A stretch of DNA of 64,000 nt from Lytechinus pictus (Eukaryota > Echinodermata > Echinoidea > Temnopleuroida > Toxopneustidae), in contig NC_087252.1 of the NCBI RefSeq assembly GCF_037042905.1, positions 34,499,965-34,563,964 on the forward strand, given 5' to 3'. Of this stretch, positions 10,527 through 22,200 are shown piece after piece. The position numbers and the translations under genes were made by a program. The notes beneath the pieces are model-generated. The model saw only the letters and a list, made by a program, of their open reading frames with translations. It ran no database searches and had not been told where the DNA came from. Every line of letters begins with the position of its first letter. Position 1 is the stretch's first letter.

Positions 10527-10943
10527 CAGGGTGCTACATAACTTTTTAGATGAACTTGCCCTGTTGGGCAAGTAAATTTTTAAATAGTTGGAATATACTT
10601 GCCTGAAATCTATTTCACTTGCCCGAAAAAATCCTTGAAAATTTTTTTACTTCTTCAAAAAGAAAAAATTATGGTTTTAGAAACCATTGACCTTTTTTCT
10701 CTCTTTTGACATGAACTGATGTACCTCGTTCTTGCATTTTTTTTTACAAAGTGATTTTATCTTGCCCGCCATGACCAAATTTAGGGTCGGTATATCATAT
10801 CGACCCTAATTTTGGTAATTCTACTGTGAGAGTTTTGCTTGCCCAACTCGGGCAAGTAGTTTTGGTCTTTACTTCAAAACACTTGCCCGACTATAATTTT
10901 TACTTGCCCCGGGCAATCGGGCAAGTGCTTATGTAGCACCCTG
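10527..10943. mobile_element. Inverted-repeat element with subterminal TTGCCC repeats
   Basis: 417 bp with terminal inverted repeats CAGGGTGCTACATAA and its complement. Within it ACTTGCCC or GGGCAAGT occurs about eight times, in both orientations, concentrated toward the ends, as in subterminal transposase-binding arrays of hAT-type elements. Flanks AAATAG and TTAATAG are only a weak target-duplication candidate. No ORF. Confidence 0.65.
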
Positions 10944-11099
10944 TTAATAGGCTTTATTTGCAAACTCAGCACAGATATAGAATGTGCAGTGTAAGTGCAA
11001 ACTCGAGAAGCAGGCTTTCTGAATATTAGTTCGTATATATACAATGGTCTCAGTTTATGCATACGAACAGAAAAGTTATCGTAAGTCTGTGTGAAAGTA

Positions 11100-12035
11100 A
11101 AGGCCCGGTCCCACTGCACTTACAGATGCAAAGAGAATGTAAAACAGAAAAAATTGTGCCATCTGTTGTTGGAAAACGCTATGCATCCATTGTGTACTCA
11201 TAATTATTATTTGTTTGGCGTCACCTGGCTTGGGAGGCGAAAAGCGAACTGAATCACTGTGACCCGCAGGTCTCTCCTGCCAATGTAACTGATTGGGGGG
11301 AGTGCAGGTGGACCACTACACCGGGGTTTCCCCCTACTCTTATACGAATATTGCAGTGGGTTCTTAATGTGCCAAGGTGGTGACCCTCTACACGGGCCTC
11401 CATTTAACGTCCTATCCGAGGGACGGAGTGTTTTCCATTGTAACATAGCCTGCATCTCATTGCATATGTGCTTCATACACTCTATCCATCGAGCATCCGT
11501 CCACTGTGATTTTATCCGCGCAAAAAGATTTGAGCTGCACAAAACTTTTAGAACGGATGAACTTTCCACCGGGTATGATGTAAATCTGCAACAAACGTTC
11601 TATTCCATTATCTGTTAAACGTCCTCTGTATCCTCACTGCATCCTCTGGACATCCACTCAACTCAGATCCACTGAAGCTGAACAACAGAAAGAGGGAGGA
11701 AAGATAAGGTACATGGAACGTCTATACATCGTTAGTAGCACAGAAATAGAAAGTAGTATATGCATCTCATAAATAAAGCATTCAAAACCCCTGGAAACCC
11801 CTTCGGAGCTGTCACCCACTTCCATTCGTTTTCATCCACAAGGTTTCCGATGAATAACCATTTAACATTTGCTCTACATACTACCCACGTCCATTCTTTT
11901 TTGTTGTTTTGCAAATTTTTCGCCAATTTTGTCCCATTTCTGGAGGGGATGAAAACGGATGGAACCATCCGCGAAATTTCTGCTGTGTCCTTTATGATTA
12001 CATTTTGTATCCGTCGGCCAGTGGGACCAGGCCTT
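11100..12035. mobile_element. Inverted-repeat element with AGGCCYGGTCCCACTG ends
   Basis: Left end AGGCCCGGTCCCACTG; the right end, reversed, reads AAGGCCTGGTCCCACTG. About 0.94 kb. Inner arms also pair weakly (TTTTGC..AAATTTTTCG versus CGCGCAAAAAG). It contains a conserved-looking block at 11210-11440 that seems unrelated to the arms. No transposase frame. Confidence 0.6.
11210..11440 (-). repeat. SINE-like conserved block (unassigned)
   Basis: Read on the minus strand it contains CCGTCCCTCGGATAGGACG, TTAAATGGAGGCCCGTGTAG, GGTCACCACCTTGGCAC and TTAAGAACCCACTGC. I recall this phrase set from dispersed repeats of many marine animals, possibly a widely conserved SINE central domain. No tRNA-like head was identified nearby, so the family call is tentative. 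Confidence 0.35.
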
Positions 12036-13065
12036 ATCTATGTTTACATGTATGAGTTTCAAATTATCATTGGATTATCTCATTTGTCTGAATGTTCCTG
12101 TACAGTGTACCTGTATTTAAAAGTTGACTCCAAAACAGAGTTGATTTAATTCATTGGAGAAAATTGTAGGGAAAAGCATGCCATGAAGCAAATGCATATG
12201 TAACAATGAGAAATTTAAGGGATGCCATGACTATTTTACAACCAATATTAATTAATTTTACAGCATTGTTTTCTGTTTAAATCAACCTCTTGGGGGTCGA
12301 CTTAGCCTTGGATATTTTTTGTGTTAAATATTCTGCATTGAAATTTTGCAGATCATGATGTCAATCTAGATACATAGGGATCATCATCAACCCTTCTGTC
12401 AATACTAGTGGAATCTTTGTTTCATGAATCATGTATATGAACTGCCTTTTTGATGCCCAGTCTTGTCCAAATTACAACTCTCTCTTAAAACAGTTTGAAA
12501 GTGTTGTCACCGTGCGAAGGATATCTAAAATACATTGTTTCTCAAGCAGTAACATTTTGATTTTTAACTTTTGCTTCTTTACTTTTGTTTCACAATGATG
12601 GGGTAGTTTTGCTTGTGAATGTACAAAATAATTCTGAAGACTGGGATACACTACTTGATGAATTGTGATCTGATTTTCAAAGAAATGTCAATAGCATTGT
12701 GTATGAATATTTCAACCTATCAAATCTGAATGCTAAAATTTCAAAAATAGTGGTATGGATATTCAATTCAATATTCCATTCTATTCTGAGCCTCCCTGTA
12801 GGAATAAAAAAAAAATTCCATTCCAAATCATAGTGACTTCATCATTGGCTGTGACTTGAAGCCGAGTTGAATTTTACTCTAACCACAAAGCTTGCATCAA
12901 AGCAGAATGATTTGATTATTCCTTGCATTATGCTGAACTTCATTCAATATAATTTTATTTTTAGGAACTTTCATTGTAGTCAGATCTTGTAGTATGTGAC
13001 AGGCTTAAATGGGTACTCTAGGCTGAAATAATATGATTTGAACGGATAAGTAGTGCGACAGGCTT
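12036..13065. other. AT-rich intergenic DNA
   Basis: No supported exon or RNA gene. Confidence 0.35.
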
Positions 13066-13615
13066 AAAGGGGTACATAACATATGCAATTTTATCAAAAT
13101 AGGACAAGGAATAACATGACATTTTAAATATTTGCACTAACAGAAGATGTTTTGCACATCTTCATGAATATGCAATGATCAAGCTAATGATGTCATATAC
13201 CCATTAATTCTTTTGTATTTTATTATTTGAAATTATATTTCAATTCAATTGTTTTATTTTTCCACTTTCAATTTCATATTTACAATAGTAACATAATCAC
13301 ATTTCTTCAAATTTTGTTCTCCAAATATGATTAAAAATGGATAGACAACTTATTTCATGTTTACACATTTATAATAACTGCAACTTATTTTGTACAAGAG
13401 ATCATGTATGAAAATATGAAACAATGATTTCATGTAATAACTTAAAAGGGAAAGCCGGGATATGACATCATCAGCCCTCATGACTTTGATCATGTAACTA
13501 TTTTCACGAAATATTTCCAAATTTAAAATGTCATACCTTTGTTATTCCTTGTCTGAATTTGATGGAATTTCAGCGTTTTGCTTGCTAAATTTTTTCTTGT
13601 GTTTATAATTATTTT
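13066..13615. mobile_element. Long-inverted-repeat element near AAAGGGGTACATAAC
   Basis: The left arm contains CAAAATAGGACAAGGAATAAC then TGACATTTTAAAT, and the right arm carries the complements (ATTTAAAATGTCATACC, GTTATTCCTTGTC, TTTGATGGAATTTCAGCG). Part of the right arm is also present at about 225-415. No coding capacity. Ends are not sharply defined. Confidence 0.5.
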
Positions 13616-13626
13616 CAGCCTTGAGT

Positions 13627-14129
13627 TTAATCAAAATTAAAAAGTTCAAAGGAAAGTGAATATGGAAGGATTACAGGTATGAGAACGAAGAAAGGAGAAT
13701 GATAAGTGTGTGTGAGATTAAATAAAGATTTGGGAAAAGATGAAATAAAGTCAGAAAATAAAGGAGATGGTGAAACCTGATTGACACAAGAATGGAATGC
13801 AAAAGAAATTAAAGAAGGGGAAAGGAAGATGAACAGAGTGGAAAGAAAAACGATGAATAACAAGATGACACAAACTAGTAAGAATGTAAGTGGTGAGAGG
13901 AAATGGGAGTAATGACATCCACTTGACGGGCGTAAAGTGAGACTGATCTTTGGTTTTTGTACATCTCCCCCCCCCCTAAAAAAGTGCATGTCATTACTCC
14001 CATTTCATTGCTGATATGAAATTCAGTAGAGACGAGGGTGGGTGCTTGAGAGAGATGTAGATACATTGATACTGAATAATATCTCTATGTAGTCATTTCA
14101 GAAAGACCACAAGTAAATACAATGAACTT
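13627..14129. other. Purine-rich and low-complexity DNA
   Basis: 13640-13910 is strongly A/G-rich on the + strand. An inverted pair ATGGGAGTAATGACAT / ATGTCATTACTCCCAT (13904-14005) surrounds a C run. No gene. Confidence 0.4.
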
Positions 14130-14640
14130 TTCCATAATTGAAAACGGGTAACTTGGCCGACTTTTAATCATTTGGGACCACGAAAATCTACTAAAGGAAG
14201 CTTTACTATATTGGTTTGCCAGTACAAGATGAACATTGCCTTTCCAGATTGAATAGAATCCATACACTCCCTCCTTCCTGTCTAGAGCATCCTCCTCATT
14301 CAGACCAACCTTACTGCTTTCTTTCTTCACTATATATTTCCATGTATTCTTTGATCTTCCCTTTCCTTTCATGCCATCCACTACCAGATCACTTATTTTC
14401 ATAGGTTCATCATCTTTCTTTCCCAACACATGGCCCATCCATCTTAAACAACTCGTTACAACTTCCACAAGTTTCTTCCAAGCTTAATCTCTCCACGAGC
14501 TCACTTGTGTTCTCTCAATCATCATGGCTCTTTCTACTCTCCTGTTGTCTTCACATTCTGTTTGTAAACCATATACCACCGCTGTTCTCATACAAGGCCT
14601 CAGAAACCTTTTATTCTCATTAACCTAACCAGCAAGGATC
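14130..14640 (-). pseudogene. LINE (non-LTR retrotransposon) C-terminal remnant
   Basis: On the minus strand a decayed frame shows LRWMGHVLGK, a Gly/Lys/Arg-rich GKGRSKNTW and LNEEDALDRK. This matches the pattern RLRWxGHVxR...GRPxKTW...DAxDR found after the reverse transcriptase in many LINE ORF2 proteins. A separate upstream stretch reads RTAVVYGLQTECEDNRRVER-like, resembling the LINE 'YGSETW' region, and is cut off by a stop codon. The polymerase core is absent. Family undetermined. Confidence 0.5.
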
Positions 14641-14880
14641 AAAGCTAGCTCATTGAATGTCCACTGTATCACTGTTGATTCTATCTCCATGACAACAAAA
14701 CCTATCCACCTCCTTGACATCTATTCTATACATCCCTTGTTCCTCCTCCACCATTCCATTCTCAAAACTCAGCCATTCTAGGCTTTTATTTTTCTATTTC
14801 TTTTATGAACCTGCATGCCATACATCAAATACAGTTCCTCTTCACTCCCACACAGATTTATTCCCATGATTTCAACTTAA

Positions 14881-15472
14881 AGGACAAGTCCACCCCAACA
14901 AAATTTTGATTTGAATAAAAAGATAAAAATCCAACAAGCATAACACTGAAAATTTCATCAAAATCGGATGTAAAATAAGAAAGTTATGACACTGTAAAGT
15001 TTCGCTTAATTTCAAAAACAGTTATATGCACATCCCGGTCGGTATGAAAATGAGGAGACTGGCGACGTCATCCACTCACTATTTCTTTTGTATTTTATAT
15101 ATACGAAATATTCTAATTTTCTCCTCATTGTCAAGTGATTTAACTATTAATTCCCCCCTGAACATGTGGAATTAGCATTGTTTAATACATGGTTCAATCA
15201 AGTTGGTCCTCATTGTCAAATCTATAAAAAATGAAATATTGTATAATTCAAACAATAAAAAACAAAAGAAATGGTGAGTGATGCACATCATCGACTGACT
15301 CATTTGCATGTCACTGAGTTGTGCATATCACTGTTTTTTGAAAAATAAGCGAAACTTTAAAATGCCATAACTTTCTTATTTGACATCCGATTTTGATGAA
15401 ATTGCCAACGTTTTGCTAGTTTGATTTTTCTCTATTTATTCAAATCAACTTTTTCTGGGGTGGACTTGACCT
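14881..15472. mobile_element. TTAA-flanked non-autonomous element
   Basis: 592 bp bounded by AGGACAAGTCCACCCC and GGGGTGGACTTGACCT, with TTAA at 14877-14880 and 15473-15476. Long imperfect arms pair (TTTCATCAAAATCGGATGT; AAGAAAGTTATGRC; GCGAAACTTTA), leaving a short central region. A decayed relative lies at about 59720-60155. No ORF. Confidence 0.75.
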
Positions 15473-17297
15473 TTAATGACCCAGACAGGAGCTAAAAGTG
15501 AAACTGGGAAATATATAAAATACATGATACAACAAAGCAAGTTTTATACAAATTCACCGCTTGACACCTGATTATTCGGCTTAAGAAAACCCAAATTAAC
15601 AGGGTTCGATAGGCTTCATCAAGCTTCGTAAAGGTATGAATTACCTGACATTGCAGGTTTGTATTGAATTGATTTTTTTTTGTATATGTTTCCAGAATAT
15701 GATTTAGATTTTTTTTTCAATTTGCAGAGGAAAATGACAATCGTTCAGTGCTCAAATGGATGGAAACATACAGCTCTTCACAAGTTTTTTTTTTATTATT
15801 TCTTTGTTTGGCTCTTACCGAGTTTAAATTTCTAAGGCAGGAAAAGTTTTTACACATCTGAATGCAGATAGAATTGGAAAGCTGAGACAAACAAGGGGAA
15901 AAATTAACTATGGCTAAAACTAGTCCAAAGCTGTAGATTTCATCAATTCAAGCTTGCAGGAAAAAATATCGATGAGGTCTCTATGTGAAAGGAGTGAGAA
16001 AAAAAATCAAATGCATTACTTTTACGACAAAAATAACAGCCAGTTTTTCTGTGTCCAAGTACAAACCTATGGAGTGACATTTTTAACACAGAATGATGTC
16101 GTTCTGAGGACAGTGAAAAGAACAATGAAGCTTATTTCTCAAAGCCAATAATTGGAGTTTTTCTTAAGCAACATACTTAGCTGGGAAGCTGTGAAAATGC
16201 ATCTATGCATTGCTGTTTATAAGCTCTCCATTGATGTATGATTTGTCAATTTCACTATAGGATCCAGTTGGGGTCTTTAAAACAGTTTAATAATCACAAT
16301 TCAATAGCAGGTAATAAATGAAAGACATATTTTTAGTCTAACAAATTTGATCTAGGTAGATTTACATTTTATTTTACATCAAGCACTATTCCAGAAAGAA
16401 ATCATGAAAGAGTCATGACCAGCAATACACAAAAGACATATCAAAGAACAACTCTAAGATGAGCTTACCATATTCAAGAAATATTTGTTTTCCTTATCAG
16501 AAAAAAAGATGATTGAAAAAGTTTATACAGACAAGATAATTGATATCAATTGGGATGTTATATTTTTATGCGGATGGTACAAAAAAAAAGAATAATTAAA
16601 TTACATAAATCAAGTAAATTGTAAAAATGCAATGAATATAATTGAGTATATGAATATAACAAAGGCCCAAGTCCATAAGAGGCAATTTCGAGAAAAGCGA
16701 AAAAATACTGGATATTTTTAAATTTGGGCAATTAAAGAATATTTGGCCAAAAGACATCAGAGAACATCATAAAACAAATTTGAGTGTACATTTTTTATGA
16801 ACATTAATATTCATGTTACTTGTGGGCGGGGCCTTTTGTCTGGTGGACTTTTTTCGTTTTTAGAATCATATGGACTTGGGTCATTCTTACATTCATATAC
16901 ATGATAGACTTCTGTAGTAAGTAGTAGAAGTAATGAGAGGGTGCTATGATATGAATGTAAAAAAAAGCCCATGTCCTGGACTTGGGCTTTTCTTACACTC
17001 ATACCAGATTTTCCTCCTTCATTTAAGGCATTTCTGAGATGACTTTAAATTTATCTTTTATACAAAAGATGAGCCATTGTATAAGGAATAATTTCCCCAA
17101 ACTCGATTTCGCCCAAAACTGGACTTGGGTCATTTTTATATTCAAATACTCAATTTCAAGTCACGCACATCTCTTCCGATGAATAATTTGATTTGGTTTA
17201 TATTCATCCAAAATAACTTTCTCTCATTGACAATTCTACCCAAGAAGGGAAAAAGTAATGGGAGTGATAGGTATTATTTGCAATACATTTGAGATCT
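15473..17297. other. Intergenic DNA with an unassigned repeat near 16660-17150
   Basis: No gene seen. The phrase TGGACTTGGGTCATT occurs at about 16872 and 17112, and related GGACTTGGGCTTTTCTTAC and AGGCCCAAGTCCATAAG copies lie between and before, so a dispersed repeat with internal copies is likely. Other text is AT-rich. Confidence 0.35.
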
Positions 17298-17568
17298 GGG
17301 CCCCGTCTTACAAAGAGATACGATTGATCAAATCAATTGTAACTCTATGGAAATCCAACAGTGTCATAACTTTCTACAAGAAATTTGCAAAATGTCCTTT
17401 GTAAACAAAGGAGAACACAGCAAATTGTCAAGAAATAGATGAATTTATATGTATACATCATATCTAGAAAAAAAATTTTGAACAAACATGCATTTATATG
17501 TTGACGTTGCTGGCCATCCATAGTTGCGATTGATCGCATCAATCGCAACTCTATGTAAGACGGGCCCC
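17298..17568. mobile_element. Inverted-repeat element with GGGCCCCGTCTTAC ends
   Basis: 271 bp. Left end GGGCCCCGTCTTACAAAGAG; the right end reversed reads GGGGCCCGTCTTACATAGAG. ATTGATC / GATCAAT motifs follow inward on both arms. Non-autonomous. Confidence 0.65.
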
Positions 17569-17569
17569 T

Positions 17570-17722
17570 GGACTCCATAACACAAAGATTGTGAGGAATT
17601 GCAAATATGAAAGAACCACACGGATTGGTTCCCGATCAGTATTTTAAACAGTGCATGCAACGATGATCTTGATTGGTCATTGGTATTTAGCGATTGCAAA
17701 CCTTTGTGTTACAGAGCCCTGC
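17570..17722. mobile_element. Short inverted-repeat element adjacent to the previous one
   Basis: TCCATAACACAAAGATTG...GCAAAT on the left pairs with GATTGCAAACCTTTGTGTTAC on the right. About 150 bp, no ORF. Confidence 0.5.
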
Positions 17723-18263
17723 CATCAAAACATAAGTACTGAAAGCCTCTTAGTTTAAATTCATTTCACAGATTTTGATTTGACATTAATGCAAAGTTTA
17801 GACTTGTGGGTAAATTAAGTGGTAGAAGTTTGTTATCAATGGTAAATCAATAAACTTTAAAAGCTACTGTGCCTGTCAATGCATTGACATATTATTTATA
17901 CTTTTCATAATTACACTTTTATAAGTGATGAAACAGAATGAAAATATTACACACACAGAACAAAACTATTCATTTGAATACATTAAGTTATATTTTATAC
18001 ATATAAACACCTCCAGCCTTGACCTCTTGTCTTGCAGATGTCTGTAGATGTGAATCACAAAGATTAAGTGTGATGAAGCCAATGCACACATGATAGATAG
18101 GAAATCTAAATTTGGTATTAAGTTGTTAATGTCCAGATAGCATAAGGAACTTTGAATGATATGCCATCCAAACTATCATAAATCTAGAATGAATTCTCAT
18201 TTAAGATACATTAATTAGTAAACAAACACATACTGTTCAATACATGGTAGTCAACTGATATCA

Positions 18264-18436
18264 GGGGGCCGTTTCATAAAGCTGTTCGTAAGTTATGAGC
18301 GACTTTACGAACGACTGGTGAACCTTTCTTACACGCGTAACCATCGCCAATGAATATACCATTTACCACAATAAAGGATCACCAGTCGTTCTTAAAGTCG
18401 CTCTCAACTTACGAACAGCTTTATGAAACTGCCCCC
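18264..18436. mobile_element. Small inverted-repeat element (MITE), family A, copy 2
   Basis: Ends GGGGGCCGTTTCATAAAGCT and its near-complement, both bordered by TGATATCA (18256-18263 and 18437-18444). Related to 700-885. It sits exactly at the centre of the inverted duplication. Confidence 0.7.
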
Positions 18437-18470
18437 TGATATCAGTTGACTACCATGTATTGAACAGTAT

Positions 18471-18743
18471 GGCCTGAATTCACAAAGGTGGTTTTTCATT
18501 CATGAGTCCACTGTTTGAAGAGTGGACTCATGAATAAAAACAGTGGACTAATGAATAAAATAGCGTATCTAAACATGGTAACAGGCGTCAATTTGGCGCA
18601 CTGTGACAAAAGCGCGCATCAGAATTGGACATTTTATATACACGCGCCAGATACGCGCTAAATTAAGCGTAATTTTTACAGGAAATCTGCATAAACCGTG
18701 GACTCAACCGTGGGTTTCCAAAACCACCTTTGTGAATTCGGGC
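18471..18743. mobile_element. Inverted-repeat element with TAT target duplication
   Basis: Ends GGCCTGAATTCACAAAGG and, reversed, GGCCCGAATTCACAAAGG, flanked by TAT at 18468-18470 and 18744-18746. The uninterrupted sequence is preserved in the opposite arm of the palindrome, which confirms the insertion. A 3-bp A/T target fits PIF/Harbinger-type elements, but no transposase is present. Confidence 0.7.
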
Positions 18744-19020
18744 CTATGTGTTTGTTTACTAATGTATCTTAAATGAGAATTCATTCTAGATTTATGATAG
18801 TCAGATCTTACTAGGTTCATGACAATTTTGATGGCCTCAAAATTTCTTACAAAAATGTGACACCAAAAAGGTCACAAACTGCCCCCCCCCCCCCCTCCCC
18901 CATTTCAGGAATCATCCAAATACACATTTGTGTGCACTCCTTGAGTGTAATCTACTCATAGGCTAATGTAGTGATGTGTGAACTCTTCACCACACTTAAT
19001 CTATTGTGAAGCAGCCTCCT

Positions 19021-19140
19021 GGGGTCCGTAAAACAAAGCTTTGAGATTGATCATACAGTTGATTTACACATAATGATCAATGTGATCAAGGGTAAAAACC
19101 AGCTAAATAATCAAACTCTATGCTTTGTGAAACAGTCCCC
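19021..19140. mobile_element. Short MITE in or near the IFT46 3' UTR
   Basis: GGGGTCCGTAAAACAAAGC on the left pairs with GCTTTGTGAAACAGTCCCC on the right; 120 bp. It begins 16 bp beyond the IFT46 stop codon, so it may be transcribed as 3' UTR. Confidence 0.6.
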
Positions 19141-19156
19141 TGATGTATGGAATGTA

Positions 19157-19246
19157 TCATAGTACTAATCTATCAGGTTCATCTTCTTCAGGACCTCCTT
19201 TCAGAGCATTATCAAGCTTGTTCTCTTCCGCTAGACTCTGGAAATG
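19157..19246 (-). CDS. IFT46: IFT46 coding exon 10 (last)
   Basis: Acceptor TTCTATACAG, then HFQSLAEENKLDNALKGG and an acidic tail ending in RLVL and TGA. Shorter C-terminal tail than in vertebrates. Confidence 0.88.
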   Translation of the reverse strand, partial: HFQSLAEENKLDNALKGGPEEDEPDRLVL

Positions 19247-22200
19247 CTGTATAGAAAAAATGAAGAATACCCATTACCACCATTGATAGATCCTTTCTGA
19301 GTATGAAAGTAATATTGAGGTTGAGCTGTTAAAATCCTGTATCTCAAAATGAACAAATTTTGAAGACAGCTAAGAAGAAGCTCAATTGACATCAATGGCA
19401 ACCTCCTTTTGCCAAGAAATATTTCTCAATAGATATTAGAAGACTGACATAATGAGGATAATAATTCTGATATGAAGTTTTAGATTTCATAGGTAATTAT
19501 CACTGCTGTCCCAGTTTTTGGCAAAATCGAACTAAGCCCTAATTGAAACAGTGTGTTCTGCCATACCAACTTAAGCACAATTCCAGCACATCTAATTGAA
19601 AACAATAACAATATCAAACGTTAAGAAAGGATCCATACTACTCATGGATTTTTCATTGAACGATAACGACAACCATCAAGAACCACTAAACTATAATCAA
19701 GACCAAAGAATTTAAAAATGGGACCTTCTGCCTTCTTGTCAGACTCTCAACATTTAGGCTAGAAGTGTAAGAATATTATGTTATGAAGGGCCCACTGGGA
19801 GAACTGTTTAAGTGGCTACCCTCGGTTAATAAGACATTTTTAAATTTTATTATTAATTTAACAAAAGAAATTGAGGATGGGTTGGAAGTAGCTGAATCTT
19901 AATTTGAATTACCTGAGAGTTCTTAAATTCTGAGTAGAGTGTAAAGAGCACATGAAGAGCTTGAATCCTGCTTTGATAGACAGGGATATCTAGGATGGAA
20001 CAGATCATGTCAACATACTGACTCAGATCACAATCAATATCAGCAGTAGGTAACCCAACAGTCTTTAAGAGTTCCTCAAAGTCAGCAGGCCACTCCTGCA
20101 TCAAGTCATCAATCTCTGGCATGGTCCTAGGATAAAAAGAACAGCCTTGTTATAGAATGTGTCTTGTCAATGATAAACTCAGATCACAATCAATATCAGC
20201 AGTAGGTAACCCAACAGTCTTTAAGAGTTCCTCAAAGTCAGCAGGCCACTCCTGCATCAAGTCATCAATCTCTGGCATGGTCCTGGGATAAAAAGAACAA
20301 CAGCCTTGTTATAGAATGTGTCTTGTCAATGATAAACTCAGATCACAATCAATATCAGCAGTAGGTAACCCAACAGTCTTTAAGAGTTCCTCAAAGTCAG
20401 CAGGCCACTCCTGCATCAAGTCATCAATCTCTGGCATGGTCCTGGGATAAAAAGAACAACAGCCTTGTTATAGAATGTGTCTTGTCAATGATAAACTCAG
20501 ATCACAATCAATATCAGCAGTAGGTAACCCAACAGTCTTTAAGAGTTCCTCAAAGTCAGCAGGCCACTCCTGCATCAAGTCATCAATCTCTGGCATGGTC
20601 CTGGGATAAAAAGAACAACAGCCTTGTTATAGAATGTGTCTTGTCAATGATAAACTCAGATCACAATCAATATCAGCAGTAGGTAACCCAACAGTCTTTA
20701 AGAGTTCCTCAAAGTCAGCAGGCCACTCCTGCATCAAGTCATCAATCTCTGGCATGGTCCTGGGATAAAAAGAACAACAGCCTTGTTATAGAATGTGTCT
20801 TGTCAATGATAAACTCAGATCACAATCAATATCAGCAGTAGGTAACCCAACAGTCTTTAAGAGTTCCTCAAAGTCAGCAGGCCACTCCTGCATCAAGTCA
20901 TCAATCTCTGGCATGGTCCTGGGATAAAAAGAACAACAGCCTTGTTATAGAATGTGTCTTGTCAATGATAAACTCAGATCACAATCAATATCAGCAGTAG
21001 GTAACCCAACAGTCTTTAAGAGTTCCTCAAAGTCAGCAGGCCACTCCTGCATCAAGTCATCAATCTCTGGCATGGTCCTGGGATAAAAAGAACAAAAGCC
21101 TTGTTATAGAATGTGTCTTGTCAATGATAAACTCAGATAACAGTCAATATCTACAGGCCACTTCCTGTATTAGGTGATTGATCTCTGGTATAGTCCTGAA
21201 AAAGAAGCGTTACGTAGAAAGCCTTGTGTCTATGACTGACTTGGATCACAGTCAAAATCTTTGATAGTTCTTCTAACCTCTAAAGGCCACCGCACACCTT
21301 ACGACTGTTCGCGATCCGATTTTGGAACAAATCGCATTTTGCTCATTTTCTGAAAATGTGAATGGAACATATAATTTCATTTGAGGTTGAAATTAATTGA
21401 AAGAATACTAAAATAACCATTTTGAAAGATTGCAAGCCTTTATTTTGGAGTAAAGGCCAAATTAGTTTCAAATCGTAGCCAATCGTACAACTGCTATGAC
21501 GTCATTACGACTAGATATTAAATTCGCTTTTATTGTAAGAAGGATGATAGCATAGTCACAGATTTGAATATAGGTATTCGTACGATGATTTAGAACATTA
21601 CACAGTAAGATATTCCAAGTCACAATATTAGCATCACATTCTATTATATTTTATTCTGAAATCGGGTCGCAGATCAATCGTAAGGTGTGCGGTCGCCTTA
21701 AAAATCACTCGGGTCATGCATTGTGGATTGGGTCTTTATAAGTCACACTGTTATCATTATTTTTAGTGTTGGGTTAGACCTGTGTACACACGTACTTCTT
21801 TTGTATAATGCACTGTTGGTTGATGGGACCTGTGTACACTTACTTTGTATAATGCACAGTTGGTGGTGGTTTAGACCTGTGTAAATCACTAATGCTCTCC
21901 ATCCAGTTGTTGATTAGCTTTGGGTTCTTGCTTGCTTCCTGGATACTACGGACCTATATCAGATACATGATGGAAAAAACAATTACAACAACTAGATGAA
22001 TAGTCATCTCTGACTTCCTATCTGCCAATATTTTTCTTGCCAATTATTAGTGCACACCATACATGTAGGTAATTTAAGTGCCATTTTTAGTCACACTTAA
22101 ATCTTATATGAAGGTAAGTGCCTGAAACCATCCCACCCCCTACCCCCCTCCCCCCCTCCCAAAAAAAGGGAAAAATTAAAAATCTCAGTCTCTCTGATTA

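Larger units (their letters stand above)
18172..18801. repeat. Inverted duplication of flanking DNA around a MITE
   Basis: About 92 bp left of a small element (18172-18263, starting ACTATCATAAATCTAG) recurs inverted on its right side (18437-18470 continuing at 18747-18801). The right arm is interrupted by a second, 273-bp element. The arms carry no element-like terminal motif, so they look like host sequence duplicated in inverse order. Confidence 0.7.

Noticed and set aside
13627-14066. Minus-strand Ser/Phe-rich frames
   Set aside because: Low-complexity readings of purine-rich DNA without domain or splice context.
20130-21130. CRISPR-like array or alternative exon set
   Set aside because: Units are continuous 159-bp repeats without variable spacers, in a eukaryotic gene; each lacks a donor and would lead to a stop codon, so not usable alternative exons.
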